Below the pieces are notes generated by a model. The model saw nothing but the letters and a program-made list of their open reading frames with translations. It searched no databases and was not told the origin of the DNA. 55,901 bases of DNA from Cupriavidus sp. UYMMa02A (GTDB lineage Bacteria > Pseudomonadota > Gammaproteobacteria > Burkholderiales > Burkholderiaceae). The DNA lies in the NCBI GenBank assembly GCA_001725945.1, contig LRMT01000107.1, forward strand, positions 1 through 55,901. The letters are read 5' to 3'. Positions 29,343-37,754 of this stretch are shown here, in pieces; position 1 is the stretch's first letter; the number at the start of each line of letters is the position of its first letter. A program made the position numbers and the translations under genes.

Positions 29343-29366
29343 CCCATCCTTTGTGCGAGCGCAATT

Positions 29367-29672
29367 ATGAAGTTACTGATTATCGGACTGCCTCCGAGAG
29401 CCACGATCGAGTATCTGCGCACCCTCGTATTTCGCTATTCGCATGCCGCCTGCCGCGATATCCAGTTGATCGGCGAGAGCGACGCCCACCCTGCCGCGCT
29501 GGTCGACATCGAGGGCGGCAGCTGGATAACGATGAACAACATACGCCAACGCCTGCATGGAATGTATTGGCATCGCTGCCGCCTCAGCGTGCACATCCTT
29601 TCGTTCTGGGATGTGAGCAACGCAGCCGAGGCGAAATGTCAGGTGCGGACTACCCTGCCCGGTACGCGCTAA
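29367..29672 (+). CDS. Small RRM-like protein of unknown function
   Basis: Intact, 101 residues. MKLLIIGLPPRATIEYLRTL resembles the first strand-helix of an RRM, HPAALVDIEGGSWITMNNI the central strand, and LHGMYWHRCRLSVHIL the last strand. The aromatic residues of a classical RNP1 are not clear, so RNA binding is a guess. It lies 24 bases after fabI and closes the operon. Confidence 0.5.
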   Translation: MKLLIIGLPPRATIEYLRTLVFRYSHAACRDIQLIGESDAHPAALVDIEGGSWITMNNIRQRLHGMYWHRCRLSVHILSFWDVSNAAEAKCQVRTTLPGTR

Positions 29673-29845
29673 CGATGTTTACGAATTCGCAATGTCATGA
29701 ATCAACTCGGAGTTTGCGCGAACCATCTGGGATGGGGCATGAGACTGTCAAATCCGTTGTGAGGGAATCATTGCGAAATCCGTCATCTGACACGCGCGCC
29801 CATGTGGCGGCACCGCAGAATGCGGCCTGACCAGTACGTTATGCC

Positions 29846-30655
29846 ATGAAGCGGGAACGCCTGACACACGCACAGCGCAGAGCGCAGACGCGAGAGCGCC
29901 TGCTTGAGGCTGCGTGGAAGATGTTCGTAAAGAAGGGATTGGCCGCAACAAGCGTGGAGGACATCGCTGAGGCGGCCGGCTATACGCGCGGCGCGTTCTA
30001 TTCGAATTTCGGCGGAAAACCGGAGTTGCTGATCGAATTGCTGCGCCGCGACAACATTAGGGCACGGGCCAATCTTCAGGCTCTCATGAAAGAGGGCGGC
30101 ACGTCCGCGGAAATGAAGGCGCGCGCCATCGTGTACTTCAGCCAACATTTTGCGACCACGACTGGTTTCCGCTTTGGGTCGAGGCCGAGCTACTCGCGTG
30201 CCGAGACACCGCGTTTCAGGAGCGCCTTACGCCTTACGGCACGAAAAGCTCGACCAGTTCAGCGCGTACCTCCGCACGTTGTCGGAGCGCGACGGCAGGC
30301 CATTGCCCCTGCAGGCGGACGCCTCGCGCTCGGCTTGGTCAGCCTGTGCGATGGTGTGCAGTTCTCCAGAATGTGCGATCCGCAGGCGGTGAGCGACAAG
30401 TTGAGGCAGACCGTGCTTGCAGCATTATTTTCGTGCGTATTGTGGCGGCAATCGGAAGAAATACACTACGCCGATCATCGCGCGGGCATGCTCGGCCGCA
30501 GCGGGGAACGTCGGACGCCCACTGCGGGCGCCGACACTATCCGTGACAGCGGAGATCGCACGGCGCGAAGCGCGACCGAAGGCGTTGGCCGAAGCGAAGG
30601 CGAAGATCGAGACGCGGGCGCAGGGACGATTCGAGCAAGAGCAGAATCAGCATGA
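29846..30655 (+). pseudogene. TetR/AcrR-family regulator, disrupted
   Basis: The N-terminal half is clear: RREQ-type start MKRERLTHAQRRAQTRERLL, then KKGLAATSVEDIAEAAGYTR, GAFYSNFGGKPELLIELLR. Three one-base losses near 30165, 30238 and 30330 are needed to read LWVEAELLACRDTAF, HEKLDQFSAYLRTLSE and ALGLVSLCDGVQFSRM in one protein. After about 30450 the sequence leaves the family and merges with a transposase fragment, so the original stop is lost. Three breaks together with a missing end make real decay more likely than for the other frameshifted genes. Confidence 0.6.
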
Positions 30656-30690
30656 ATCCAAGGTGGCGCGAGGCGCAGCGCGGCAATACC
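30417..30690 (+). mobile_element. Transposase fragment, probably IS1182/IS5-like
   Basis: One frame reads ARREARPKALAEAKAKIETR and then AQGRFEQEQNQHESKVARG, the basic/acidic helical linker typical of IS1182-type transposases. Neither end of an element, nor the DDE residues, are present. It abuts the oppositely oriented ISKra4-like fragment. Confidence 0.4.
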
Positions 30691-30887
30691 TCTTGCAGGA
30701 CGTTGACGGTCTGTGCCCGCACGTGGGACAAACGCTGGTTCGGGCAACTGCCTAGCAATGACTTCGCCTCCTCCAGATGCAGGCCGAGCGAGCCCACATC
30801 AACGCCACCGCTCGCGAACTGGGCTATTTCGGTGACGGTGGCGGGCACCCCTTCGCGCTGCACTACGCGTTGCAAGCTGATACGCAT
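30656..30887 (-). mobile_element. N-terminal fragment of an ISKra4-like transposase
   Basis: From ATG 30887 the minus strand reads MRISLQRVVQREGVPATVTE and LGLHLEEAKSLL, the usual ISKra4 N-terminus; in the next frame VCPTCGHR supplies the zinc-ribbon half expected just after. It is truncated at about 30656, where the other transposase fragment begins. The 36 bases to the PqiC stop hold nothing else. Confidence 0.5.
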
Positions 30888-30923
30888 GGCTGCCCTCCTC
30901 CCTTGGAAGCTGCGGCGACCAGT

Positions 30924-31559
30924 CTACCCCTCGAGGTGTCGCAACCGATCATTGACGACAAGGGATTTCACGCCGGCTGCTATGTCGGCTGCAGTCGCGG
31001 CGAGGATCTGCCGATATGCCTGTACCACGCCATCCAGCTGTCCAGGTGCGGGCGCTTCTGCTTCGGTGCGCCCGCTCAGGACCTTACCGTCCGGCAGTCG
31101 CCGCACAGTCCACGTGATCGTTGCCGCGGCATGCCTACCTACCTCGGCGTCAAGGCTGACCACTTCCGTTGTCACACGGAACGCTGGCCGCGTCGCAGAC
31201 AATCCCTGTTGGTAGACATCTACCGCATCAAGGGTCGATTGAAGTTGCTGCGACAACGCATCACGTAGCTCGTCCGGCAATGGAGACGTCCAGCGTGATG
31301 AGTCGAACAGCTTGACGCCGCCAGTGATACCGTCACGCACCACCAGCTGAGTCCGATTCAGGCGTTCCGGCACCCGCACCGGCCTGACTTCGATCCATAG
31401 TGGACGCTCTGTCCGAGTGTCTCGCCCGACCACGTCCGTCGCGGCGTTCGTGGAATCCGCAGCCAGCGTGTAGTAGCGCGGCTCGGGCGACGCGCAGCCG
31501 TTCATCAAGGCGGCGGCCGCAACCGCCATTGGAAATAGTATCGTCAGGCGTTTCATCAT
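30924..31559 (-). CDS. pqiC: PqiC-type (DUF330/ABC auxiliary) outer-membrane lipoprotein
   Basis: Intact, 211 residues. Lipoprotein signal MMKRLTILFPMAVAAAALMN with lipobox NGC, then RYYTLAAD, the DUF330 opening, and IEVRPVRVPERLNRTQLVVR. The end SLVVNDRLRHLEG is normal. PqiC anchors the PqiB needle at the outer membrane. Its ATG overlaps the PqiB stop by four bases (ATGA). Confidence 0.88.
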   Translation of the reverse strand: MMKRLTILFPMAVAAAALMNGCASPEPRYYTLAADSTNAATDVVGRDTRTERPLWIEVRPVRVPERLNRTQLVVRDGITGGVKLFDSSRWTSPLPDELRDALSQQLQSTLDAVDVYQQGLSATRPAFRVTTEVVSLDAEVGRHAAATITWTVRRLPDGKVLSGRTEAEAPAPGQLDGVVQAYRQILAATAADIAAGVKSLVVNDRLRHLEG

Positions 31560-33185
31560 TTCTCTTCCCTTCTCCCGCTCAGTAGTGCTTCCGGGTGCCG
31601 CTCGAGATAGTCGGTGAGCATGCGCAGCGAAGCCGCCGTTCGGGTGAGTTCCTGCATCATTCGTCGCGTATCCTGCTGAAGTGATGCGTCCGGCCCCAGC
31701 GCTTCATTGGCCGTGGCGAGCGTACGCCGCGCATCCTGCAGAGCAGCGAGCACCTGTGGAGCCACGTCGCCATTGACCTGTGTCACCAGCTTGTCCGCGT
31801 TGCCGAGCATCTTGTTCATGGTCACCATCGCCGTACGGGCGTCCTGCCCGATCTGGTCGAACGGCACCTTGCCCATCTTGGTCACGATATCGCCAAGCTT
31901 CGCTTGCAGTTCGTCGAAGGTACCGGGTGTGGTCGGGAATTCAGGCAGCGACGCGTTCAGATTCAGGTCAGTCGGCAAAGACGCTTTCGGAAAGAAATCG
32001 AGCGCCACAAACAACTGGCCGGTCAGCAGGTTGCCGGTGCGCAACTGCGCCCGCATGCCGCGCTGCACCAGGCTTTGCACGATGGCGCGTTTGCGCATGT
32101 CGTCAGCGACATCCTTCTCGTGCAGACCCATGCGAGACGGATAAAGCTCCACCACGACCGGCATGCGGAAGGCCTTCTTGTCACTCTGGTATTCGATCCC
32201 GATAGAGCGCACCTGGCCAACGGTTACGCCACGGAAATCGACTGGGGCGCTGGAGACAGTCCGCGCACGGACTGATCGAAGTTGAGCACTGCCAGCGCCG
32301 GGGCAAGTTCCTCCGGTTCCTTCATTGCTTCGGACTGATCCGCAGCCAGCAGGAACTCGGTGTTCTCCGCGGCCGCTTTTCGCACGGTCGAGTGCTCCGG
32401 CGCCTGGAAGGCGACGCCGCCAAGCATCACGGTGACAAGCGACTGCGTGGACAACTTCAGCCCATTAGCGTCGAGCTTGAGATCGACGCCGCTGGCGTGC
32501 CAGAAGCGCGTATCGGCGGTGACAAGCTTTTCATATGGCTTGTTGACGAAGACCCGCAGCGTGATGTCGCGGCCGTTCGGCTCGAGCTGATACGCCACGA
32601 CATGGCCGACCTGCACACGACGATAGAAGAGCGGCGAGCCGATATCGAGCGAGGCCAGGTCTTGCGCATGGAGCACGAACTGGCTGCCCGAGGAGTCGGA
32701 AGTGATAACAGGCGGAGCTTCGAGCCCGGTGAACCTATGCGACGTCTCGGCAGACCTCCCTGCATCCACCCCGATGTATGCGCCGGACAGCAGCGTCTCC
32801 AGACCGGACACGCCGCTGATGGCAAAGCGCGGCCGAACCACCCAGAACCGTGTGTCGGCCGCGGCGAAGCTCCTGGCATCCTTGGTAAGAGCAATCGTCG
32901 CGATCACGTGAGAGCGGTCCGCTGCCAGCCGTGCCGACTTGACTACACCGATATCGAGGTCCTTGTAGCGCACGGCCGTCTTTCCCGGCGTCAGCCCTTC
33001 GGCAGTACGAAACGTGACAGTGATCTCGGGCCCGCGCGAATGAGTGCGGTGATGAGCAGCGAAAGCCCGACCACCGCCGCAATGATGGGGATCAGCCAGA
33101 CGATGGAGGGTAGCCAACGTGCAGGAGGCTTGCGTTCAGGCTGCGGCAGGCCGGCGGGCGGGAGACGATCAATGTGTTCCGTCAT
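31556..33185 (-). CDS. pqiB: PqiB-type MCE-domain lipid-transport protein (two frame breaks)
   Basis: About 543 residues with one N-terminal membrane helix (WLPSIVWLIPIIAAVVGLSL) and repeated MCE/MlaD domains: ITVTFRTAEGLTPGKTAVRY, GSPLFYRRVQVGHVVAYQLE and GAPVDFRGVTVGQVRSIGIE. A C-terminal helical region follows (LGDIVTKMGKVPFDQIGQDA). Breaks lie near 33030 and 32258, one base missing each. Its start is embedded in the end of the PqiA gene (17-base overlap). In E. coli PqiB hexamers form a periplasm-spanning channel for lipids; the same role is inferred here. Confidence 0.88.
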
Positions 33186-33843
33186 AGTCCGAGAGCGAAT
33201 ATTGGATGGAAGACGGCGAGGTCTCGACTGCATCCCACAACAGGCGAGGATCAAAGCTCAGTGACGAGAGCATGGTCAGAACTACGACCGAGGCAAACGC
33301 GACGGCCCCGCCCCCTGGGGTGATCGTGGCCAACGTCCCGACCCGCACCAGCGAGGCTAGTAGTGCCACCACGAAAATGTCGAGCATGGACCACCGGCCG
33401 ATGATTTCGACGAGTGCATAGAGCCCGGTCTGCTCACGGATACGCCAGGTCGATTTGCAGCGCACCGATAGCAGCAACAGCGTCAAAATAGTCATCTTGA
33501 CCAGCGGTACGATAACGCTGGCGATCAGCACCACGAGGGCCAGCATGTGCGAACCGGAGAGCCACAGGAAGACCACGCCGGACATGATGGTGTCGCGCTG
33601 CGTGCCGAAAATCGACTGCGTCACCATGATCGGCAGCAGATTGGCCGGGATATACAGGAGGTAGGCTGCCAGCAAGAAGGCCCAGGCGCGCGTCACGCTG
33701 GCCGGCTTCCGATGATGCAGTACGGCGCCGCAGCGCGGACACGGTTCGCCCTCGAGCCTCATTGGACTGAGCAGATCGCAAGCGTGGCATGACAGCAGTC
33801 CGTGCGACGTGGCGGTAGCGTGAGGCGATTGAATCGCGTTCAT
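33169..33843 (-). CDS. pqiA: PqiA-domain membrane protein, second half
   Basis: Intact, 224 residues. A rubredoxin-like zinc ribbon CHACDLL...CPRCGAVL precedes four membrane helices; the PqiA landmarks are YIPANLLPIMVTQSIFG and KMTILTLLLLSV. E. coli PqiA fuses two such halves; here they are two genes overlapping by four bases (ATGA), so they probably form a heterodimeric inner-membrane partner for PqiB. Confidence 0.85.
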   Translation of the reverse strand: MNAIQSPHATATSHGLLSCHACDLLSPMRLEGEPCPRCGAVLHHRKPASVTRAWAFLLAAYLLYIPANLLPIMVTQSIFGTQRDTIMSGVVFLWLSGSHMLALVVLIASVIVPLVKMTILTLLLLSVRCKSTWRIREQTGLYALVEIIGRWSMLDIFVVALLASLVRVGTLATITPGGGAVAFASVVVLTMLSSLSFDPRLLWDAVETSPSSIQYSLSDYDGTH

Positions 33844-34595
33844 GATGCGGCATCCGGCCGGCGGGACGGCACACCGGCGGTACCGCGCGCATCGAGGTAG
33901 TGCCACAGTTCGCGCGGGTCGAAGGACACGATGGCGGCAAGAACGACTACAAGCGCCCCGAACGACCAGAGGGCCACACCAGGTAGTACCTGCGCAATGG
34001 TGGAGAGCTTCACCACTGTGACAAGAACGCCGATCATGAACACCTCAATCATGCCCCACGGACGCGTCTGGCGGATGCCACGTACGATACGGTCGAACCC
34101 AGCCGGCTTGCGGCGTCGCGCCATCGGCACAAGCACGTAGCACATCAAGAGCAATTCGACCAACGGAAACAGGATAGTCGTGGCGAACACAAGCATCGCC
34201 ACTATCGCCATGTCGTCCGCGTAGAGTGCCTGTACTGCGCCCCATAGCGTGGTCTCGGTGCACGATCCCTTGAGTTCCATCACCACAATCGGGCACGCGT
34301 TCGAGATCAGAAACAGGATCAGAGCGGTCACCACGAGCGGCAGCAGCCGCCGATAGATATGCGAGCTATCGCGATACAGCGCGCCGCCACAGCGAACGCA
34401 CGCCGCACGTTCGCCCGCCTTCAGTGCCACGCGCGTATGGAGAGCGTCGCAGTGCTCACAGGCGACTAGCCGTTGCGAGCCTTGTTGTCGGGCTTGCGGC
34501 GGTAAGCGGTTCTGATGCAGGGAGTGTGCGGGGATGGTCATGGGCGCCGGTGCGGAAGACAAGCTGTGAGCGGGCCCACTCGAATCTTTCAACAT
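33840..34595 (-). CDS. pqiA: PqiA-domain membrane protein, first half
   Basis: Intact, 251 residues. Zinc ribbon CEHCDAL...CVRCGGAL, then LLPLVVTALILFLISNACPI and four membrane helices, with GIRQTRPWGMIEVFMIGVLV. First gene of the pqi operon. The start could be 34595 or the internal ATG at 34541 (MTIPAHSLHQ); neither has a strong ribosome site. The 34616 operator lies 21 bases upstream of 34595. Confidence 0.83.
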   Translation of the reverse strand: MLKDSSGPAHSLSSAPAPMTIPAHSLHQNRLPPQARQQGSQRLVACEHCDALHTRVALKAGERAACVRCGGALYRDSSHIYRRLLPLVVTALILFLISNACPIVVMELKGSCTETTLWGAVQALYADDMAIVAMLVFATTILFPLVELLLMCYVLVPMARRRKPAGFDRIVRGIRQTRPWGMIEVFMIGVLVTVVKLSTIAQVLPGVALWSFGALVVVLAAIVSFDPRELWHYLDARGTAGVPSRRPDAAS

Positions 34596-34615
34596 TCCGG
34601 CATTTTGCTACAAAC

Positions 34616-34636
34616 TAACCAATACGTCATCCTGAC
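34616..34636. promoter_or_regulatory. TGAC/GTCA operator upstream of the pqi operon
   Basis: CGTCATCCTGACG (34625-34637) contains the same 11-base core GTCATCCTGAC as the dioxygenase operon. The outer left half-site is TAAC (34616), one mismatch from TGAC and at the expected 10-base spacing; the right outer half-site is not recognisable. The site sits immediately before the first pqi gene. Confidence 0.65.
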
Positions 34637-34841
34637 GGTTGTTATATTCTGTAAAATGCAACACCCCGATCGCAAAGGGGCCGGCTTCGCGTGCATGCCG
34701 CAACACGCGCTCACTCGGGTGCGGCAACCACGCCACATCTCTCTAGGTCGGATGGCGCTGAGCTGCCGCACTTCGCGAACCGTCAACCCAGTGTTGGCGT
34801 CGTGACGGCGCGTTCACTTTTGGACCAGTACGATAGTTTGG

Positions 34842-35732
34842 ATGAATCTGATGAGTATCTTCGGTCGCTGCTTCGCCATTGCCATGATCACTTTTTTCTG
34901 TGCCATTGCAGGCGTCTACGCGCATACGCTTTTCGCCATCGATATTGACCTTTCCACAGATGCAATCAGGTCGATCTCCTCGCTGATCGGAACGCTCTTC
35001 GCTATCGTTCTGGGTCTGCTTGTATCCTCCTCTTATGCCACATTCAACAACCACCAGGCTGATCTGAACTCGCTCGTCAGCGCGATAGCCAATATCGATC
35101 TCTTGCTAAAACACGTCCCTGAAGTGTCCGCGAGTCCCAGAATGATATTGCGCGAGCTTGTTGTCGGCCTGCTGGGTCGTTATTGGCCGAAGAATGGTCA
35201 CAAGCATGGTGACCAGATCAATTACAACCAACTTTTCGAGGATGTCGGCAAACTGCTCGAGATAAACGAAATCTCTGCCAGCTTCAAAGATATGACCCGC
35301 GATGATCTAAAAACACTTCGCGACTATTCTGGCAATTTTTTCAATGTGCAAGCCAATATTGTTCGCAGTCTCTCAAATCAGGTTCCAACCCTACTCCTTG
35401 TCATTGTATTTGGTTGGGCGTGTCTGCTGTTCTTTCTTTACGGCAGCTTCAGTGGCGGACATATGGTCGCGTTGGTCTTTATGTTTCTGGGTGCTGTCGC
35501 CATAGCAAGCGCCAGCTTTCTCATTCTGGAATTAACACACCCTTATCACGGCATATTCAAGGTTTCCTGCGCGCCATTGGAGTTGCTGCTGCAATCCATG
35601 CTCCAGGAACAGAATTCGTCATCGACGCGAGAAGTTCACCCGAACGATCAGTCCGGTGTGGAAAGTCCGCAGCCGCAAATGGCAAACCACCGCAAGCGTG
35701 TCGGCGCTGAGCGCCGCGAGCGAATGAGTTAG
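34842..35732 (+). CDS. DUF4239 (bestrophin-like) membrane protein with a foreign C-terminal tail
   Basis: Intact ORF of 296 residues. Two N-terminal membrane segments (AMITFFCAIAGVYAHTLF, LIGTLFAIVLGLLVSSSYAT) and two C-terminal ones (TLLLVIVFGWACLLFFLYG, GAVAIASASFLILELTHPY) with the soluble middle are the DUF4239 layout. The gene is visibly richer in A and T than its neighbours, suggesting transfer. The last ~30 residues, PQPQMANHRKRVGAERRERM, are not family sequence but match the N-terminus of the 22970 TetR in the same frame, so the natural stop has been lost in a fusion with the relic at 35650. Function unknown. Confidence 0.75.
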   Translation: MNLMSIFGRCFAIAMITFFCAIAGVYAHTLFAIDIDLSTDAIRSISSLIGTLFAIVLGLLVSSSYATFNNHQADLNSLVSAIANIDLLLKHVPEVSASPRMILRELVVGLLGRYWPKNGHKHGDQINYNQLFEDVGKLLEINEISASFKDMTRDDLKTLRDYSGNFFNVQANIVRSLSNQVPTLLLVIVFGWACLLFFLYGSFSGGHMVALVFMFLGAVAIASASFLILELTHPYHGIFKVSCAPLELLLQSMLQEQNSSSTREVHPNDQSGVESPQPQMANHRKRVGAERRERMS

Positions 35733-35980
35733 CGGCTTCTGTTCTACAGGGACTCTCGTCTCCAGATGCCCTGATCCGCGGAATTGGCCACGGAAATCCC
35801 CAACCGGATCGTCCGCACCGTCGATCGACGCACATAGCGCCGACGAGATTGCTCGGACGCGCCCGATGGAGGCGAAACTCAGCTTGTCGGCGCCTTGGCC
35901 GCTACCCTTGGTATCGCTTCAGGATGAACCTGTCTCCGGACATCCCTGTCCGTATCCCACGAGTCAGGCGGAGTCTCCGT
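35650..35980 (+). pseudogene. Decayed, internally deleted copy of the 22970 TetR gene
   Basis: Blocks match 23045-23797 in order: CCGCAAATGGC, CGCCGCGAGCGAATG, CCAGATGCC, GTCCGCACCGTCGATC, then ATAGCGCCGA, AGCTTGTCGGCGCCTTGGCC, and the downstream CGTTTGCGGAC. About 100 bases after the HTH start and about 330 bases between GTCGATC and CGACGC are missing; the second junction lies at a shared GATC. Stops interrupt every frame. The copied downstream flank shows this was a DNA duplication, not convergent similarity. Confidence 0.8.
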
Positions 35981-36671
35981 TTGCGGACGCCGTGCGGGCC
36001 TCCGTCTTGGCAAGCATCGATTCGGGCGGAGCCGTCAGCTTTGGGATGGGCGCTTCTGTCAATGCATGCGCCATGGCCGTGCCGATGCCGAGTCCACGCA
36101 GCATGGCCTCGACAAGGGTTTCCGGATAGCGCTTGGCCGTGCGGCTGTTAGTCATTCGATACACAGCGATGAGGCAGGTGCCCGCGATCAAGTCGACAGC
36201 GGCGTCGATCGGCATGGGGCTGAAAAAGCCTCGCTTCTGGCCTTCCTTGAGGTCCGGCGGCAGGTAGTCGAACATGGCACTGCCCTTGCCGGCCAAGCTG
36301 AGGCCGGCGCTGCAAAGAAAGCGGGCGACGATCGGATAGGAGCGCACCAGATGCAGATAAGATCGGACGCCGGTGGCTACGCGCAGCGCTGGGTCCTCGA
36401 TGCCGCCCACGGCGCCCTCGATCAGCGCCAGCATCTCGTTGCTCAATTCCTCGCTGACCGCCACCAGCAATTCCTCGTTGGTGCGGAAATAATTGTAGAA
36501 CGAGCCTTTCGAGACTTCCGCCGCTGCCACCACTTCCGGAATGACGCTGGCCCCGAGACCCTTCTGCGCGAACACGATCATCGCGCTTTCCAGCAGCCTT
36601 TTGCGCATGCGCGCGCGCCGCTCGGCGGCCACGCGGGGACGGTGATCTGTAGGGGAGACAGAGGCAGGCAT
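35964..36671 (-). CDS. TetR-family regulator (paralogue of the 22970 gene)
   Basis: Intact, 235 residues. HTH: AAERRARMRKRLLESAMIVF, VVAAAEVSKGSFYNYFRTNE. It is similar along the N-terminus to the TetR at 22970 (RVAAERRARM against RVGAERRERM). The last residues TASANGDSA and the stop codon are read from the antisense of the relic's right end, so the duplication break point formed the present C-terminus. Target unknown; no TGAC-type site is seen before it. Confidence 0.82.
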   Translation of the reverse strand: MPASVSPTDHRPRVAAERRARMRKRLLESAMIVFAQKGLGASVIPEVVAAAEVSKGSFYNYFRTNEELLVAVSEELSNEMLALIEGAVGGIEDPALRVATGVRSYLHLVRSYPIVARFLCSAGLSLAGKGSAMFDYLPPDLKEGQKRGFFSPMPIDAAVDLIAGTCLIAVYRMTNSRTAKRYPETLVEAMLRGLGIGTAMAHALTEAPIPKLTAPPESMLAKTEARTASANGDSA

Positions 36672-36747
36672 CTTGTGGTTATAGCCATCCAGAAGCCGCC
36701 GAGTTTACCAGTTCCTGGTCCTGGTCCACTCCGCATGTTATGCCGCT

Positions 36748-36900
36748 ATCCAACATTCCCGAGCACTGTTTCTCGCGGATTCGCTACCACAACCGTGCGG
36801 TGCAGGTGTGGACGATCCAGGGCTGCTGGAAGTATCGCGAGTACCCCGACCAGCCGCGACGCCTGCCAGCGAAGGGCCCACCCGTTCTTCTGGTGCATAC
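36748..36900 (+). pseudogene. Fragment copy of the cupin dioxygenase gene at 38027
   Basis: Bases 36800-36857 are nearly identical to 38264-38321 (GCAGGTGTGGA, CAGGGCTGCTGGAAGTATCG, GTACCCCGACCAGCCGC); the flanks drift quickly. The reading frame gives QVWTIQGCWKYREYPDQP, the metal-binding cupin strand, without start, N-terminus or C-terminus. It lies directly before the GntR gene. Confidence 0.8.
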
Positions 36901-36929
36901 TCCAATGTTCAGGAGATTAGGCAATTGGA

Positions 36930-37754
36930 ATGACGGACGATCGAAGTACGGGGATTGAGCGGGCAGAACTGTCGGCAGAACGGGGCGTTACGCAATATCA
37001 GCGGCTGGCTTCGTTGCTGAGGTATCGGATCGCAAAGGGCGAGTATCCGCTCGGCATGCTGCTTCCGCCGATCACGCAGCTCGCAGCTGACCTGGGCGTG
37101 GCCGTGGTTACCGTCCGGCAGGCGTATGAGCTGCTTTCCAAAGAAGGGCTGATTCGTAGCCAGCGAGGCATCGGGACCCACGTGGCGGCCCTGCCCGCCG
37201 CCATGGGCGACATCGAACTGGCGATCAACGATCCGTTCGCCGCGCCTGAGGCGCTCGCCTTTGAGGTCATCGAAGTCCGGCGTCGCACCGGGGTACCGCA
37301 GGAACTGCTCGGGCCGGGCGACCAGTCGAACGACGAGTATGTCTGTGTCCGCAAGCTGCACACCTATTCCGGCGAGCCGTTCTGCTACGCGGAGATCTAT
37401 GTATTGACCCCGATCTTCGACTTGTTACCCAAGGACACGGTCCAGAAAAAAAAGCTTCTCGCCGCAGTGCTCGACGAGTTGGGCTCGCGCGGCAAACGCG
37501 TGCGACAACGCATGACCGTGATGCCGGCGGATTTTCCTCTGTGCGACATGCTCAAAATCCCGTTCGCCTCACCGGTCGCGAAGATGTCGCGATGCCTGCT
37601 GGACGGCAAAGGCATCGTCCTGTACGCAGGCGTCACCTGGTATCGAGGTGACCGCTACGTCTCTGAAGTCGACATCCCCGCGTCCGCCTTGAAGGCGGTG
37701 CCCGCCATCACCGAACCCCAACGCCGGCCACCTGCCGAGCGCAAGCAAGGCTAA
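36930..37754 (+). CDS. GntR-family regulator with UTRA domain (copy 1)
   Basis: Intact, 274 residues. Winged HTH: QYQRLASLLRYRIAKGEYPL, LAADLGVAVVTVRQAYELLS, SQRGIGTHV. The UTRA effector domain follows from about residue 100 with EYVCVRKLHTYSGEPFCYAE and AGVTWYRGDRYVSEVDIP. Probable regulator of the cupin/CoA-transferase genes that follow 270 bases later. Clearly paralogous to 43721. Confidence 0.88.
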   Translation: MTDDRSTGIERAELSAERGVTQYQRLASLLRYRIAKGEYPLGMLLPPITQLAADLGVAVVTVRQAYELLSKEGLIRSQRGIGTHVAALPAAMGDIELAINDPFAAPEALAFEVIEVRRRTGVPQELLGPGDQSNDEYVCVRKLHTYSGEPFCYAEIYVLTPIFDLLPKDTVQKKKLLAAVLDELGSRGKRVRQRMTVMPADFPLCDMLKIPFASPVAKMSRCLLDGKGIVLYAGVTWYRGDRYVSEVDIPASALKAVPAITEPQRRPPAERKQG

